Shown here piece after piece: positions 33,246 to 41,961 of a stretch of 64,000 nucleotides of DNA. Both the position numbers and the translations under genes were made by a program. Below the pieces are notes generated by a model. It saw only the letters and a list, made by a program, of their open reading frames with translations. It did not search any database and was not told the DNA's origin. The DNA comes from Bradyrhizobium commune. GTDB lineage: Bacteria > Pseudomonadota > Alphaproteobacteria > Rhizobiales > Xanthobacteraceae. Within the stretch, counting starts at the first letter, position 1. Every line of letters starts with the position of its first letter. The stretch is from the NCBI RefSeq assembly GCF_015624505.1, contig NZ_CP061379.1, positions 5,394,001 to 5,458,000 on the forward strand. The letters run 5' to 3'.

Positions 33246-34316
33246 ATGCGCATCGCGCAGGTAGCTCCGTTGACGGAGGCTGTTCCACCCAAGCTGTATG
33301 GCGGCACCGAGCGGGTGGTGCATTGGTTGACGGAAGAGCTGGTTGCCCTCGGACATGACGTGACGTTGTTCGCCAGCGGCGACTCGCAGACGTCGGCAAA
33401 GCTCGACGCATTATGGCCGCGGGCGCTTCGCCTCGACGGGTCCGTGCGCGATCCCAACGCGCTGCACATGGTGCTGCTGGAGCAGGTGCGGCAGAAATGT
33501 GACGACGAGGAGTTCGACTTCCTCCACTTCCATCTCGATTATTATCCGTGGTCGCTGTTCTACCGGCAGCCGACGCCGTTCCTCACCACGCTGCACGGCC
33601 GGCTCGATCTGCCGGAGCATCAGCCGGTGTTCAACACCTTCTCCAAGATGCCGGTGATCTCGATCTCGAACGCGCAGCGGCGCCCGGTGCCGCAGGCGAA
33701 CTGGGTAAAGACAATCCACCATGGCCTGCCGGAGAATCTGCTGACGCCGAGATCCGCGAAGCAGGAATATCTCGCGGTGCTCGGCCGCATCGCGCCCGAG
33801 AAGGGCGTTGACCGCGCCATCAAGATCGCAACCCATTGCGGCATTCCGCTGAAGATCGCGGCCAAGGTGGATCGCGCCGATCGGGATTATTATGACGAGC
33901 TGATCAAGCCGATGATCGAGAACAATCCGCTGGTGGAATTCATCGGCGAGATCAGCGATCACGAGAAATCGGACTTCCTCAGCGGCGCGCTCGGACTGCT
34001 GCTGCCGATCGACTGGCCGGAGCCGTTTGGCCTGGTGATGATCGAAGCGATGGCCTGCGGCACGCCGGTCGTCGCCTTCAACCGCGGCTCGGTGCCGGAG
34101 ATCATCGACGAGGGCCTGACCGGCTTCGTGGTCGAGGATATCCTCAGTGCCGCCGGCGTCGTCAACCGCCTGCCGGAACTGAGCCGCGCCGCGATCCGCA
34201 AGCAGTTCGAAACGCGCTTCACGGCACGGCGGATGGCGCTGGATTACCTCGCAGCCTATCGCAGCCTGACCGAAGCGCAGGCGCCGCGGATCAAGCTGGT
34301 CAGCAGCGCGGAGTAA
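33246..34316 (+). CDS. Glycosyltransferase family 4 protein
   Basis: This 356-residue GT-B enzyme has the N-terminal acceptor-side loop LYGGTERVVHWLTEELVALG and a C-terminal GT4 domain with GRIAPEKGVDRAIKIA, LLPIDWPEPFGLVMIEAMA and GTPVVAFNRGSVPEII, including the E-x7-E motif. Such proteins transfer a sugar from a nucleotide donor. GAGAAGG precedes the ATG. It is divergent from the ABC-glucosidase operon and has a perfect EcfG-type promoter, so a general-stress role (compatible solute or envelope glycan) is plausible. The sugar is unknown. Confidence 0.88.
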   Translation: MRIAQVAPLTEAVPPKLYGGTERVVHWLTEELVALGHDVTLFASGDSQTSAKLDALWPRALRLDGSVRDPNALHMVLLEQVRQKCDDEEFDFLHFHLDYYPWSLFYRQPTPFLTTLHGRLDLPEHQPVFNTFSKMPVISISNAQRRPVPQANWVKTIHHGLPENLLTPRSAKQEYLAVLGRIAPEKGVDRAIKIATHCGIPLKIAAKVDRADRDYYDELIKPMIENNPLVEFIGEISDHEKSDFLSGALGLLLPIDWPEPFGLVMIEAMACGTPVVAFNRGSVPEIIDEGLTGFVVEDILSAAGVVNRLPELSRAAIRKQFETRFTARRMALDYLAAYRSLTEAQAPRIKLVSSAE

Positions 34317-34343
34317 AGATTCTGCACCGCCGCCAGTCGAAAT

Positions 34344-34489
34344 GCCCTCTCCCCTTGTGGGAGAGGGCTGCGCGAACAAAGCGGCATAGTCGCTCGGGTG
34401 AGGGGTTGCTTCCGCGTCGCAGAGAGTCTCCGCGGAAGCAGACCCCTCATCCGGCGCTTCGCGCCACCTTCTCCCACAAGGGGAGAAGG
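34344..34489. repeat. Hairpin-tipped intergenic repeat, family B, copy 1
   Basis: A 146-bp element with a hairpin at each end: CCCTCTCC/GGGAGAGGG at the left and CCTTCTCC.../GGGAGAAGG-type at the right, with TGAGGGGT and ACCCCTCA in between. Its right 48 bases (34442-34489) are the exact reverse complement of the left 48 bases of copy 2. Confidence 0.9.
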
Positions 34490-34505
34490 AAGAAGTCAAG
34501 GTGCC

Positions 34506-36437
34506 CTACACCACCACCGCCGGCTTCGGCTCGACGATCTCGAACATCCGCGGGAATTCGTCCATCAGGCCCATCAGCTCGGCGAGCTTCATCGGATTGC
34601 CGGCGAGTTTGACCTTCCCAGCCGCGACCGCTTCCGGAAAGCTCGTCAGCTTCGCGATCACCTCGTCGAGCGTCGCGCGCGCCAGTGTGAAGCTGGCATC
34701 GGCGCTTTCCGCCTGCACGCCCTCGCTATAGGTGAGCGCGGAATTCTCCAGGTTCAGCACGAACGTCTCGCCGGTATCCGAAAAGCGCCAGTTCAGCACG
34801 ATGTGCTTTCCTTCCGCCTTCGGTCCATGGAGGCGAATGCCGAGCACGTCCCAGAGCTGCTCGGTGCGCAATGCTGCCAGCGTCTCACGCGGCATCGGCG
34901 GGCGCGGCGGCGTCTTCGGCATGCCCTGGCGCAACTCCTGGGCGCCGAACAGATAGGCGTTGCGCCAGGTCGAGCTCTCGGCGGCATAGCCGAGCTGCTC
35001 CAGGGTATCGGCCAGCAGCGCGCGCGCCGCCGCATTGTCGGGCTCGGCAAAGACGAGATGGCTGAGCGCCTGCGCCACGAAGCGGAATTCGCCCTTGTCA
35101 AAATCCGCCCGCGCCCGCGCAAGGATCGCATCGGCGCCGCCCATGTACTCGACATATTTCCTGCCGGATGCCACCGGCGGCAGCGGATCGAGATTGACCG
35201 GATTGGCATCATACCAGCCGAGATATTTCTGGTAGATCGCCTTCACATTGTGCCGGATATGACCGTAATAGCCGCGGCCGTGCCAGGCGCCATCGAGGCT
35301 CTTCGGCAGTTGGATCGTCTCGGCGATCTCGGCCGCGGTCAGGCCGTGGTTCATCAGGCGGATGGTCTGGTCATGCGCGAACTTGTAGAGATCGCGTTGC
35401 TGGCGGATCATGGTGCCGATGCGCTCGCGGCCCCACACCGGCCAGTGATGCTGGCCGCACATGGCCTCCGCCTTGCCGTCCCACAGCCGCAGCGCCTCGC
35501 CCAGGTATTTTGACCAGGCCAGCGCATCGCGCACGTCGGCGCCGCGGAACGGCAGCAGATTATGGAAGTTGTGGGTGCAGTTCTCGGCGAGGTTCAGAAG
35601 CTTGTAGCGCGGCAGGAAGAAGTGCATCTCCGCCGGCGCTTCGCTGTTCGGCGCCATCTGGAATTCGAATTCGACACCGTCGATCACGCGCGTGTCGCCG
35701 GTCGCCATGATCAGGTCGGTCGGACGCAACAGCGCGACCGAGCCGGCCGCCATCGACTTGCCGAGCCCGCAATCGACCTGGCCGCGCACGCCTTTCGCGA
35801 GGAACGGGCCGAACTGGTATTGCGCCCGGCGCAACATCGCCGGTCCCGCAATGATGTTCTCGGAAACGGCATGCTCCATGAACAGGTTCGGCGCGATGAT
35901 CGGCACGCGCCCGGTCGCCAACGCGTCCTCTTCCAGCACGCCGCGCGCACCGCCCCAATGATCTGTGTGGGTGTGGGTGAAGATGACGGCCGCGACCGGC
36001 CGCTGGCCGCGATGCCTGTAATAAAGGTCAAGCGCGGCCCGCGCGCCTTCGATCGAGGTGAGGGTGTCGACCACGATGACGCCGCTGTCGCCCTCGATCA
36101 GCGTCATGTTGGCAATGTCGAGCCCGCGCACCTGGTAGACACCGGGCACGACCTCGAACAGACCGTGCTGCATGTTGAGCCGCGACTGCCGCCACAGGCT
36201 CGGATTGACCGTCGGCGGCGCCTGCTCGGCGGAGAGGAAGCTGTAGGGCTCGAGGCTCCAGACCGTCCTGCCCTGCGGATGCAAAATCTTGGCGTGCTCG
36301 ATGGTGCCGAGGAAGCCGCGCGCCGCGTCGTCGAAATCCCGCGTGTCGGAAAACGGCAGCGCGTTGAGCATCGCCGTTTGCTGCGCAATGACAGACGGCG
36401 TTGCGTCCTTGGGCTCGTTGCTGGTTGCGTCGGTCAT
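34506..36437 (-). CDS. Alkyl sulfatase-like metallo-beta-lactamase hydrolase
   Basis: This 643-residue protein belongs to the SdsA1/YjcS type of zinc alkyl sulfatases, which hydrolyse alkyl sulfates such as dodecyl sulfate to the alcohol and sulfate. The metallo-beta-lactamase metal motif is IFTHTHTDHWGGARG, preceded by GVIVVDTLTS. The central dimerisation region includes AMCGQHHWPVWG, and the C-terminal SCP2-like lipid-binding domain (about 520-640) includes KAEGKHIVLNWRFSDTGETF. The ATG at 36437 has GGGAGGA upstream; an earlier ATG at 36467 does not. No signal peptide was seen. The gene is flanked by inverted copies of the family B repeat. Confidence 0.88.
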   Translation of the reverse strand: MTDATSNEPKDATPSVIAQQTAMLNALPFSDTRDFDDAARGFLGTIEHAKILHPQGRTVWSLEPYSFLSAEQAPPTVNPSLWRQSRLNMQHGLFEVVPGVYQVRGLDIANMTLIEGDSGVIVVDTLTSIEGARAALDLYYRHRGQRPVAAVIFTHTHTDHWGGARGVLEEDALATGRVPIIAPNLFMEHAVSENIIAGPAMLRRAQYQFGPFLAKGVRGQVDCGLGKSMAAGSVALLRPTDLIMATGDTRVIDGVEFEFQMAPNSEAPAEMHFFLPRYKLLNLAENCTHNFHNLLPFRGADVRDALAWSKYLGEALRLWDGKAEAMCGQHHWPVWGRERIGTMIRQQRDLYKFAHDQTIRLMNHGLTAAEIAETIQLPKSLDGAWHGRGYYGHIRHNVKAIYQKYLGWYDANPVNLDPLPPVASGRKYVEYMGGADAILARARADFDKGEFRFVAQALSHLVFAEPDNAAARALLADTLEQLGYAAESSTWRNAYLFGAQELRQGMPKTPPRPPMPRETLAALRTEQLWDVLGIRLHGPKAEGKHIVLNWRFSDTGETFVLNLENSALTYSEGVQAESADASFTLARATLDEVIAKLTSFPEAVAAGKVKLAGNPMKLAELMGLMDEFPRMFEIVEPKPAVVV

Positions 36438-36532
36438 TTGTGTGTCCTCCCGGCTCGTTGCGGGCATCTAACCGCATCTCGCGGTTGATTGCTATCGGAG
36501 GAGACGGGAGGAATAAAACGAGGGCCCTCTTC

Positions 36533-36671
36533 CCTTCTCCCCTTGTGGGAGAAGGTGGCGCGAAGCGCCGGATGAGGGGTTCTCTCCGCTCGCAAGATCG
36601 CTCGTGAGGATAGATACCCCTCACCCGGCTTCGCTATCGCGAAGCCACCCTCTCCCACAGGGGGAGAGGGT
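36533..36671. repeat. Hairpin-tipped intergenic repeat, family B, copy 2 (inverted)
   Basis: A 139-bp copy in the opposite orientation to copy 1. It begins CCTTCTCCCCTTGTGGGAGA and ends with the hairpin CCCTCTCCC...GGGAGAGGG. Bases 36533-36580 match 34442-34489 exactly as an inverted repeat. It lies between the sulfatase promoter and the TRAP permease stop. Confidence 0.9.
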
Positions 36672-36689
36672 GCACTGCCCGTGCAGCAA

Positions 36690-38738
36690 TCAGTGCATCC
36701 CGAGCAGCCGCGGCAGAAACAGCGTCAGATCGGGCCAATAGGTCACGATGACGAGGAAGCCGAGCATGGTAACGAGCCATGGCAGCACCGCCACCGCCAG
36801 ATCGGTGATGCGCATTCGCGCGATCATCGAGGCGACATAGAGGTTCAAGCCGACAGGCGGATGGCAGAGGCCGACCTCCATGTTGACGTCCATGACGATG
36901 CCGAAATGCACGAGGTCGATGCCGAGCTTCTTGGCCGCCGGCGCCAGGATCGGCGCCATGATCAGGATGATCGAGTTCGGCTCCATGAAGTTGCCGGCGA
37001 GCAGCAACAGCACGTTGACGACCAGCAGGAAGCCGACCCAGCCGAGATTCTGCGCCGCGATCCAGTCGGCCAAGGTCGCCGGCAGATTCTCGTTGGACAG
37101 CACGAAGGAGAACAGCACCGCGTTGGTGACGATGTAGAGCAGCATCGCGCTGGTGTTGGCGGCGCGCAGCAGCACCCGCGGCACGTCGGCGAACTTGATC
37201 GCCTTGTAGACGAACACCGCGATGACGAAGGAGTAGACCGCGGCCATCGCCGCCGCCTCGGTCGCGGTGAACAGGCCGCTATAGATGCCGCCGATGATGA
37301 TGACGACCAGCATCAGGCCCCAGATGCTCTCGCGGAAGGTGCGGACGGTCTCGCCCCAGCTCGCCTTCGGCAGCCGCGGATAGTCGCGGCTGCGCGCCAG
37401 CCACCAGGTGACGATGCAGAGCATCGTCGTCAGCATGATGCCGGGCAGAAGCCCCGCGACGAACAGCGCCCCGATCGAGGTATTGGTCGAGACCGCGTAG
37501 ACGATCTTCGGGATCGACGGCAGCATCAGGATGCCGAGCGAGCCCGCGACCGTGATGATGCCGGCGCCGAAGCGCATCGGATAGCCGTGGCGGACCATCT
37601 CGGGCAGCACGATGGCGCCGATTGCAGCGACCGTCGCCACGCTCGAGCCGCACACCAGCGCGAACATCGCGCAGGCGACGATGCCGGCAAGGCCGAGGCC
37701 ACCATGCCAGTGCCCGATCAGCGAGGTCGCGAAATTGATCATGCGCCGCGCGACGCCGCCATGGGTCAGGAAATTGCCGGCGAGGATGAAGAACGGGATC
37801 GCCATGATCTCGAAGCCTTCGATGCCGGTGAAGAGCTTCATCGACACGGCTTCGATCGGCACCGCGGTCAGCGTGAACAGGAACGTCATCACGGTGAGGC
37901 CGAGCGCGATCGAGACCGGAATGCCGGTCAGCATCAGCGCGATCAGCAGCGCAAACACGGTGAAGGCCCGCAACCAGTGCGGCAGCACGATAAAGCCGGT
38001 CTTCTCGCCGAGGCACAGCGCGAAGATCAGGATCGGCGCCATGATGAGGATCACGCCGAGCGGCGAGACCTTTCGCGAGGCCGCCTTGGTCGCCGCGCCG
38101 GCGGGCTGCGGATGCAGCGCCGGCGAGCCGTCGGCTTCGACACCCTCGACATGGGTCTCGTCGTGATGCGGCAGCTCGCCGGTCCAGTAATAGAACCAGG
38201 ACACCTGGAGGAAGCGGAAGCACATCAGGCCCGAGCCGAGCGGGATCGCCAGATAGACGAACCACATCGGGGCTTCCAGGTCGTTGGACTGCTGCCCGGT
38301 CTTGAACATCTCGGAAACAAACGAGGCGCCGAAGGCGGCGATCATGCCGGTGAACAGCGCGCCGCACAGCAGCGAGAACAGGATCACGTGCTTGCGCGAA
38401 TGTTCGGGCAGGCGGTTGACGAGCAGGTCGACGCCGACATGGATGCCGGTGCGCACGCCATAGGCCGCGCCGAACTTCGCCATCCAGATGAACATGTAGA
38501 TGCAGAGCTCCTGCGCCCAGGACAGATCGAGCTCGGACAGGAAGGTGAATACGGCCATCGAGATCGCCGCGAGCCAGGTCAGCCCGTGCGCGGCGGCCCA
38601 CCGCGAGAGATTGATCGATTCACCCGCGCCATAGCGGTGCACCACCGCGATGAAGATCAGGCCGGTTGCAGCCGCGATCAGCGTCGCGATCAGCCACTCT
38701 TCGAGATGGTTGAGCCCCTGGTTCAGCACGCGCAGCAA
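36690..38738 (-). CDS. TRAP transporter permease, fused small and large subunits (DctQ-DctM)
   Basis: This 682-residue inner-membrane protein fuses the four-helix DctQ-like small subunit (about 1-180) to the twelve-helix DctM-like large permease (about 230-680), joined by a charged linker (HHDETHVEGVEADGSP). The DctM part shows IPFFILAGNFLTHGGVARRM and the end FLVIVTYWPDLTLFLPRLLG. It imports an organic acid using a sodium or proton gradient. I chose the TTG at 38738 because GGGGGG lies eight bases upstream; the frame is open to a GTG at 38810, but that would translate through the hairpin after the binding-protein gene. It is 82 bases after dctP. Confidence 0.88.
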   Translation of the reverse strand: MLRVLNQGLNHLEEWLIATLIAAATGLIFIAVVHRYGAGESINLSRWAAAHGLTWLAAISMAVFTFLSELDLSWAQELCIYMFIWMAKFGAAYGVRTGIHVGVDLLVNRLPEHSRKHVILFSLLCGALFTGMIAAFGASFVSEMFKTGQQSNDLEAPMWFVYLAIPLGSGLMCFRFLQVSWFYYWTGELPHHDETHVEGVEADGSPALHPQPAGAATKAASRKVSPLGVILIMAPILIFALCLGEKTGFIVLPHWLRAFTVFALLIALMLTGIPVSIALGLTVMTFLFTLTAVPIEAVSMKLFTGIEGFEIMAIPFFILAGNFLTHGGVARRMINFATSLIGHWHGGLGLAGIVACAMFALVCGSSVATVAAIGAIVLPEMVRHGYPMRFGAGIITVAGSLGILMLPSIPKIVYAVSTNTSIGALFVAGLLPGIMLTTMLCIVTWWLARSRDYPRLPKASWGETVRTFRESIWGLMLVVIIIGGIYSGLFTATEAAAMAAVYSFVIAVFVYKAIKFADVPRVLLRAANTSAMLLYIVTNAVLFSFVLSNENLPATLADWIAAQNLGWVGFLLVVNVLLLLAGNFMEPNSIILIMAPILAPAAKKLGIDLVHFGIVMDVNMEVGLCHPPVGLNLYVASMIARMRITDLAVAVLPWLVTMLGFLVIVTYWPDLTLFLPRLLGMH

Positions 38739-38764
38739 GTCAAAGTCCCCCCTATCGATGCGAA

Positions 38765-38792
38765 ACGGTCGGGAGCGTTGACTCCCGACCGT
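38765..38792 (-). terminator. Intercistronic hairpin between dctP and dctQM
   Basis: ACGGTCGGGAG and CTCCCGACCGT form a perfect 11-bp stem with a 6-base loop, 28 bases after the dctP stop. Only TTT follows on the transcribed strand, so it is probably a partial terminator or 3'-end stabiliser that keeps binding protein in excess over permease. Confidence 0.7.
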
Positions 38793-38820
38793 TTGTTTTG
38801 TTGTTTTCACGGAGCGCGCG

Positions 38821-39822
38821 TCAGTTCATCTTGACGTCGAGTTCCTTGGCGACGAGATCGAGCACTTCCTGCCCGACCCGGCCCTTGGCCCAGGTATAAG
38901 TCGGCCGCATCGCGTCCTGCCATGCCTTGCGATCGGCGTCGCTCAGATAATGCAGCGTGGTCTTGCCCGCCTTCTTGATCTCGGCGAGCGCGTCCTCGTT
39001 CTCCTGATGCGCGATCTGGTTGGTGTAGTCGGTCGCCTCCGCCATCGCCTTGTCGAGCTGGGTGCGGATGTCGGGCGGCAGGCCGGACCAGAATTTCGAG
39101 TTGACGATGACGGCATATTGCAGATGCGCGTGATAGGACACGGTGATGTCCTTCTGCACCTCGTAGAACTTCTGCGTCAGATAGTTGGACGCGGTGTTCT
39201 CGCAGCCGTCGACCACGCCGGTCTGGAGCGCCTGATAGACTTCGGAGAACGCCATGATCTGCGGGATCGAGCCCATCAGGCGGAAATACTGGTCGGCGAT
39301 CTTCGATCCGGAGATGCGGAATTTCAGGCCCTTGAAATCCTCCGGCTTCATCAGCGGACGGTTCGACGACACCATGTGGAAGCCGTTGTCCCAATAAGCG
39401 AGCCCGGTGATGCCCTTGGCTTCGAGTTTCTGGAACAGCCATTTGCCGATCGTGCCCTTCATCGCCCTCGCATAGGTCTCGTCGTCCTTGAACAGCCAGG
39501 GCAGGTCGAGCGCCTCGAATTCCTTGATGCCGAGCGGGGCGAATTTCGCGGTCGAGGGCGCGAGCATCTGCACCGAGCCGAGCTGGAGCGCCTCGATCTC
39601 CTCCTTGTCCTTGTAGAGCGAGGAGTTCGGATAGACTTCGATCTTGACCTTGCCGTCGGTGTATTTCTCGGCGAGCTCCTTGAACTTCAGCGCGCCCTTG
39701 CCCTTCGGCGTGTCGTTGGCGACGACGTGGCTGAACTTGATGACGATCGGGGCCTGAGCCTGGACGGCAGCCGGGACCACGAGAATAGAAGCGGCCGCGA
39801 CTGCAAGAAGCAGCTTGCGCAT
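38821..39822 (-). CDS. TRAP transporter substrate-binding protein (DctP family)
   Basis: This 333-residue periplasmic binding protein has a signal peptide (MRKLLLAVAAASILVVPAAV, cleaved after VQAQA) and a DctP fold with FSHVVANDTPKGKGALKFKE and the conserved carboxylate-binding Arg region GLKFRISGSKIADQYF, followed by QTGVVDGCENTASN. This group binds C4-dicarboxylates or related organic acids. The ATG at 39822 has GGGAGG seven bases upstream. It leads the TRAP operon; the fused permease follows after a hairpin. The ligand is not known. Confidence 0.92.
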   Translation of the reverse strand: MRKLLLAVAAASILVVPAAVQAQAPIVIKFSHVVANDTPKGKGALKFKELAEKYTDGKVKIEVYPNSSLYKDKEEIEALQLGSVQMLAPSTAKFAPLGIKEFEALDLPWLFKDDETYARAMKGTIGKWLFQKLEAKGITGLAYWDNGFHMVSSNRPLMKPEDFKGLKFRISGSKIADQYFRLMGSIPQIMAFSEVYQALQTGVVDGCENTASNYLTQKFYEVQKDITVSYHAHLQYAVIVNSKFWSGLPPDIRTQLDKAMAEATDYTNQIAHQENEDALAEIKKAGKTTLHYLSDADRKAWQDAMRPTYTWAKGRVGQEVLDLVAKELDVKMN

Positions 39823-40020
39823 GACGTAACCTCCCAACAACCTCTAAAACCGGGTTCTTTTTGTTTTCCGATTTCAGTAGTGGCAGCAATCCGCTACCCG
39901 AACAACTAGACCTAAGCCCAATTTGCCGCAGCCAAGCTATCTTGATGGCCGTTGCAGACGCAACCCGGGACCCGCGCCCGCCCAGGGAGCGAGCGCTTAT
40001 GTCGCATCGCGGTCGTGCAA

Positions 40021-40791
40021 TTAACCTTTGCGCTGGGCGATCATGAACAGCCGGCGGAACGGGAAAAGCGTCTGTCCCGCCGCGTTCTTCGGATAGGCTT
40101 TTGCCACCCGCTCACCATAGGCGGCTTCGAAAGCGACCTTCTCGTCGCCCTGCAAGACGTCGAGATAGCGCGTCAGCCAGGTGCCCTTGGTCCATTCCTT
40201 GACGGGGTTCTCGCCTTCGAGAACCTGGAGATATTCGGTTTCCCAGATGTCGATATTGGACGACATCGGCGCAAGCAGATCGTGATAGAAGGCCGGCCCC
40301 TCGACCGGCGGCGGCGTCACGAGATGCTCGACCTTGGACCGCCAGGGGCCATTCAGGGCGGTCTCGCCGATCAGCACATGCGACGGCGCCAGAAAGTTGA
40401 GCGGCATTTGCACCGCAAGCATGCCGCCGGGCGCGACCTTCTCCATCACCGACGGGAAGAGTGCCGTATGATTGGGCAGCCAGTGCAGTGCGGCATTGGA
40501 ATAGATCAAATCGTAGGGCTTGGCCGGGCGCCACTGGCCGAGGTCTTCATGCGACCATTGCACCTCCGGCGCCGCCTTGCGCCCGGCTGCAACCATTTCG
40601 GCCGAACCCTCGACGCCGGTCACCACAGCCTCCGGCCAGCGCTCGCTGATCAGTTTTGTCACGTTGCCGGCGCCGGCGCCGAGATCGGCGATCTCGCGCG
40701 GGGCGAAATCCGGAATCCGCATCAACAGGTCGACCGCGGGTCGGAGCCGGTGGCCGGAGAATTTCAGATATTGCTGCGGATCCCAGACCAT
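40021..40791 (-). CDS. tam: Trans-aconitate 2-methyltransferase
   Basis: This 256-residue SAM-dependent methyltransferase has the cofactor motif IADLGAGAGNVTKLI and continues with VTGVEGSAEMVAAGRK and YDLIYSNAALHWLPNH, all close to E. coli Tam. Tam methylates trans-aconitate, removing an inhibitor of aconitase. The N-terminal VWDPQQYLKFSGHRLRPAVD and the PFRRLFMIAQR end are typical of the family. It is a lone gene, divergent from the SDR. Confidence 0.9.
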   Translation of the reverse strand: MVWDPQQYLKFSGHRLRPAVDLLMRIPDFAPREIADLGAGAGNVTKLISERWPEAVVTGVEGSAEMVAAGRKAAPEVQWSHEDLGQWRPAKPYDLIYSNAALHWLPNHTALFPSVMEKVAPGGMLAVQMPLNFLAPSHVLIGETALNGPWRSKVEHLVTPPPVEGPAFYHDLLAPMSSNIDIWETEYLQVLEGENPVKEWTKGTWLTRYLDVLQGDEKVAFEAAYGERVAKAYPKNAAGQTLFPFRRLFMIAQRKG

Positions 40792-40932
40792 CGCTCAACG
40801 CCTTTTCTTTTTTCGTATTTCCTTCGCCGAGGCTCTTGGTTACCACTGCTTGTCCCCATCGGGCAAATCACGCCGAGGGGGACAGGGCAGGAAACGAACA
40901 GCAATAAGAACCAACCAAGAGAGCGTGTGACC

Positions 40933-41676
40933 ATGGACCTCGGGCTGAAATCGAAAACCGCTGTCGTCACCGGAGCGAGCATCGGCATCGGCCGCGCCAT
41001 CGCCAAGGGCCTCGCCGCCGAAGGCGTGCGTGTCGTCGGCGTGGCGCGGCGCACCGACCTGCTGGCCGAGCTGGTGAACGAGGTCGGCGGCGGGCTGATC
41101 ACGCCGTTCGAGCAGGACGTGATGGCGAAAGACGCGGCCGAGCAGATCGCGGCCTTTGCGCTCAAAGAGCTCGGCCATGTCGACATCCTCATCAACAATG
41201 CCGGCGGCAGCCGCCCCCTTCCCGTCGATGCGCCCGACAGCAACTGGGACGAGGCGATCGCGCTGAATTTCACCAGCTATCGCCGTATCGCGCATGCGCT
41301 GCTGCCGCAGATGATCGAACGCAAATGGGGCCGCATCGTCAACATCACCGGCAAGTCCGAGCCGGAAGGCCTCAACGCCGCGTTCGCAGCGAAAGCCGCC
41401 GTGCACGCCTGGGCCAAAGGCCTGTCGCGCGAGATCGGCGAGCACGGCATCACCATCAACTGCATCCCACCCGGCCGCATCATGAGCGAACAGATCCGCC
41501 GCAACTACCCGCCGGACTATCGCGAGCGTTTTGCCGAGGAAGAAATCCCGGTCGGCTATTGGGGCGAGCCGGAAGACCTCGCCGCCCTCGCGGTGTTTCT
41601 GGCCTCACCGGTGGCGCGCTACATCACGGGGACGGTGATCCCGGTGGACGGGGGGTTGCGGCGGTATCAGTTCTGA
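40933..41676 (+). CDS. SDR-family oxidoreductase lacking the catalytic tyrosine
   Basis: This 247-residue protein has the classical SDR fold: cofactor loop TGASIGIGRAIAKGLAAEG, NNAGGSRPL and the end VIPVDGGLRRYQF. The catalytic region is unusual. Where most SDRs have Y-x-x-x-K, this one reads LNAAFAAKAAV, so the Tyr position is Ala (with Phe next to it) while the Lys is kept; the Ser strand reads NITGKSEPE. Either a different acid is used or the protein binds NAD(P) without standard redox chemistry. The ATG at 40933 follows GAGCG; a longer frame upstream overlaps the divergent tam gene. It stands alone. Confidence 0.85.
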   Translation: MDLGLKSKTAVVTGASIGIGRAIAKGLAAEGVRVVGVARRTDLLAELVNEVGGGLITPFEQDVMAKDAAEQIAAFALKELGHVDILINNAGGSRPLPVDAPDSNWDEAIALNFTSYRRIAHALLPQMIERKWGRIVNITGKSEPEGLNAAFAAKAAVHAWAKGLSREIGEHGITINCIPPGRIMSEQIRRNYPPDYRERFAEEEIPVGYWGEPEDLAALAVFLASPVARYITGTVIPVDGGLRRYQF

Positions 41677-41787
41677 GCGCCGAGAATAGATGTCGCCCGA
41701 CGCCTGGTGCGCCCCCTCGCCCAGCTCTTGCGGGCAGGGCCATCGCATATGACGTCGGCCGGCTGCCGGACAAGCTTGGCCTGCATG

Positions 41788-41906
41788 GTTCGAGACACCC
41801 GCTTTGGCGGGCTCCTCACCATGAGGGTCCGATATATCGCCACAAAACGTGACTCATCCTGAGGGCCCGCTGCAGGCGGGCGTCTCGAAGGATGGGCCGC
41901 AGACGA
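41788..41906. repeat. Bradyrhizobial intergenic repeat, family C
   Basis: An imperfect inverted repeat: TTCGAGACACCCGC, CTCACCATGAGGGTC, then CTCATCCTGAGGGCCCGC and GCGGGCGTCTCGAAGGATG. The CTCATCCTGAGG...GTCTCGAAGGATG unit is a common rhizobial intergenic repeat. It occupies most of the 285-bp gap between the SDR and the broken binding-protein gene. Confidence 0.8.
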
Positions 41907-41961
41907 GCTTCTGGCCACGTTTCTTCATATGCGATTGGCTGGCGATTGCAGGGAGAAGCCT

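Noticed and set aside
34344..36671. The sulfatase gene with its inverted repeats as a transposon
   Set aside because: No transposase or resolvase lies inside and the repeats resemble common intergenic elements; kept only as an observation about inverted copies.
36681..38834. 717-codon plus-strand frame opposite the TRAP permease
   Set aside because: It is an antisense shadow, rich in H, D, Q and R as antisense frames of membrane proteins are; the permease on the other strand is unambiguous.
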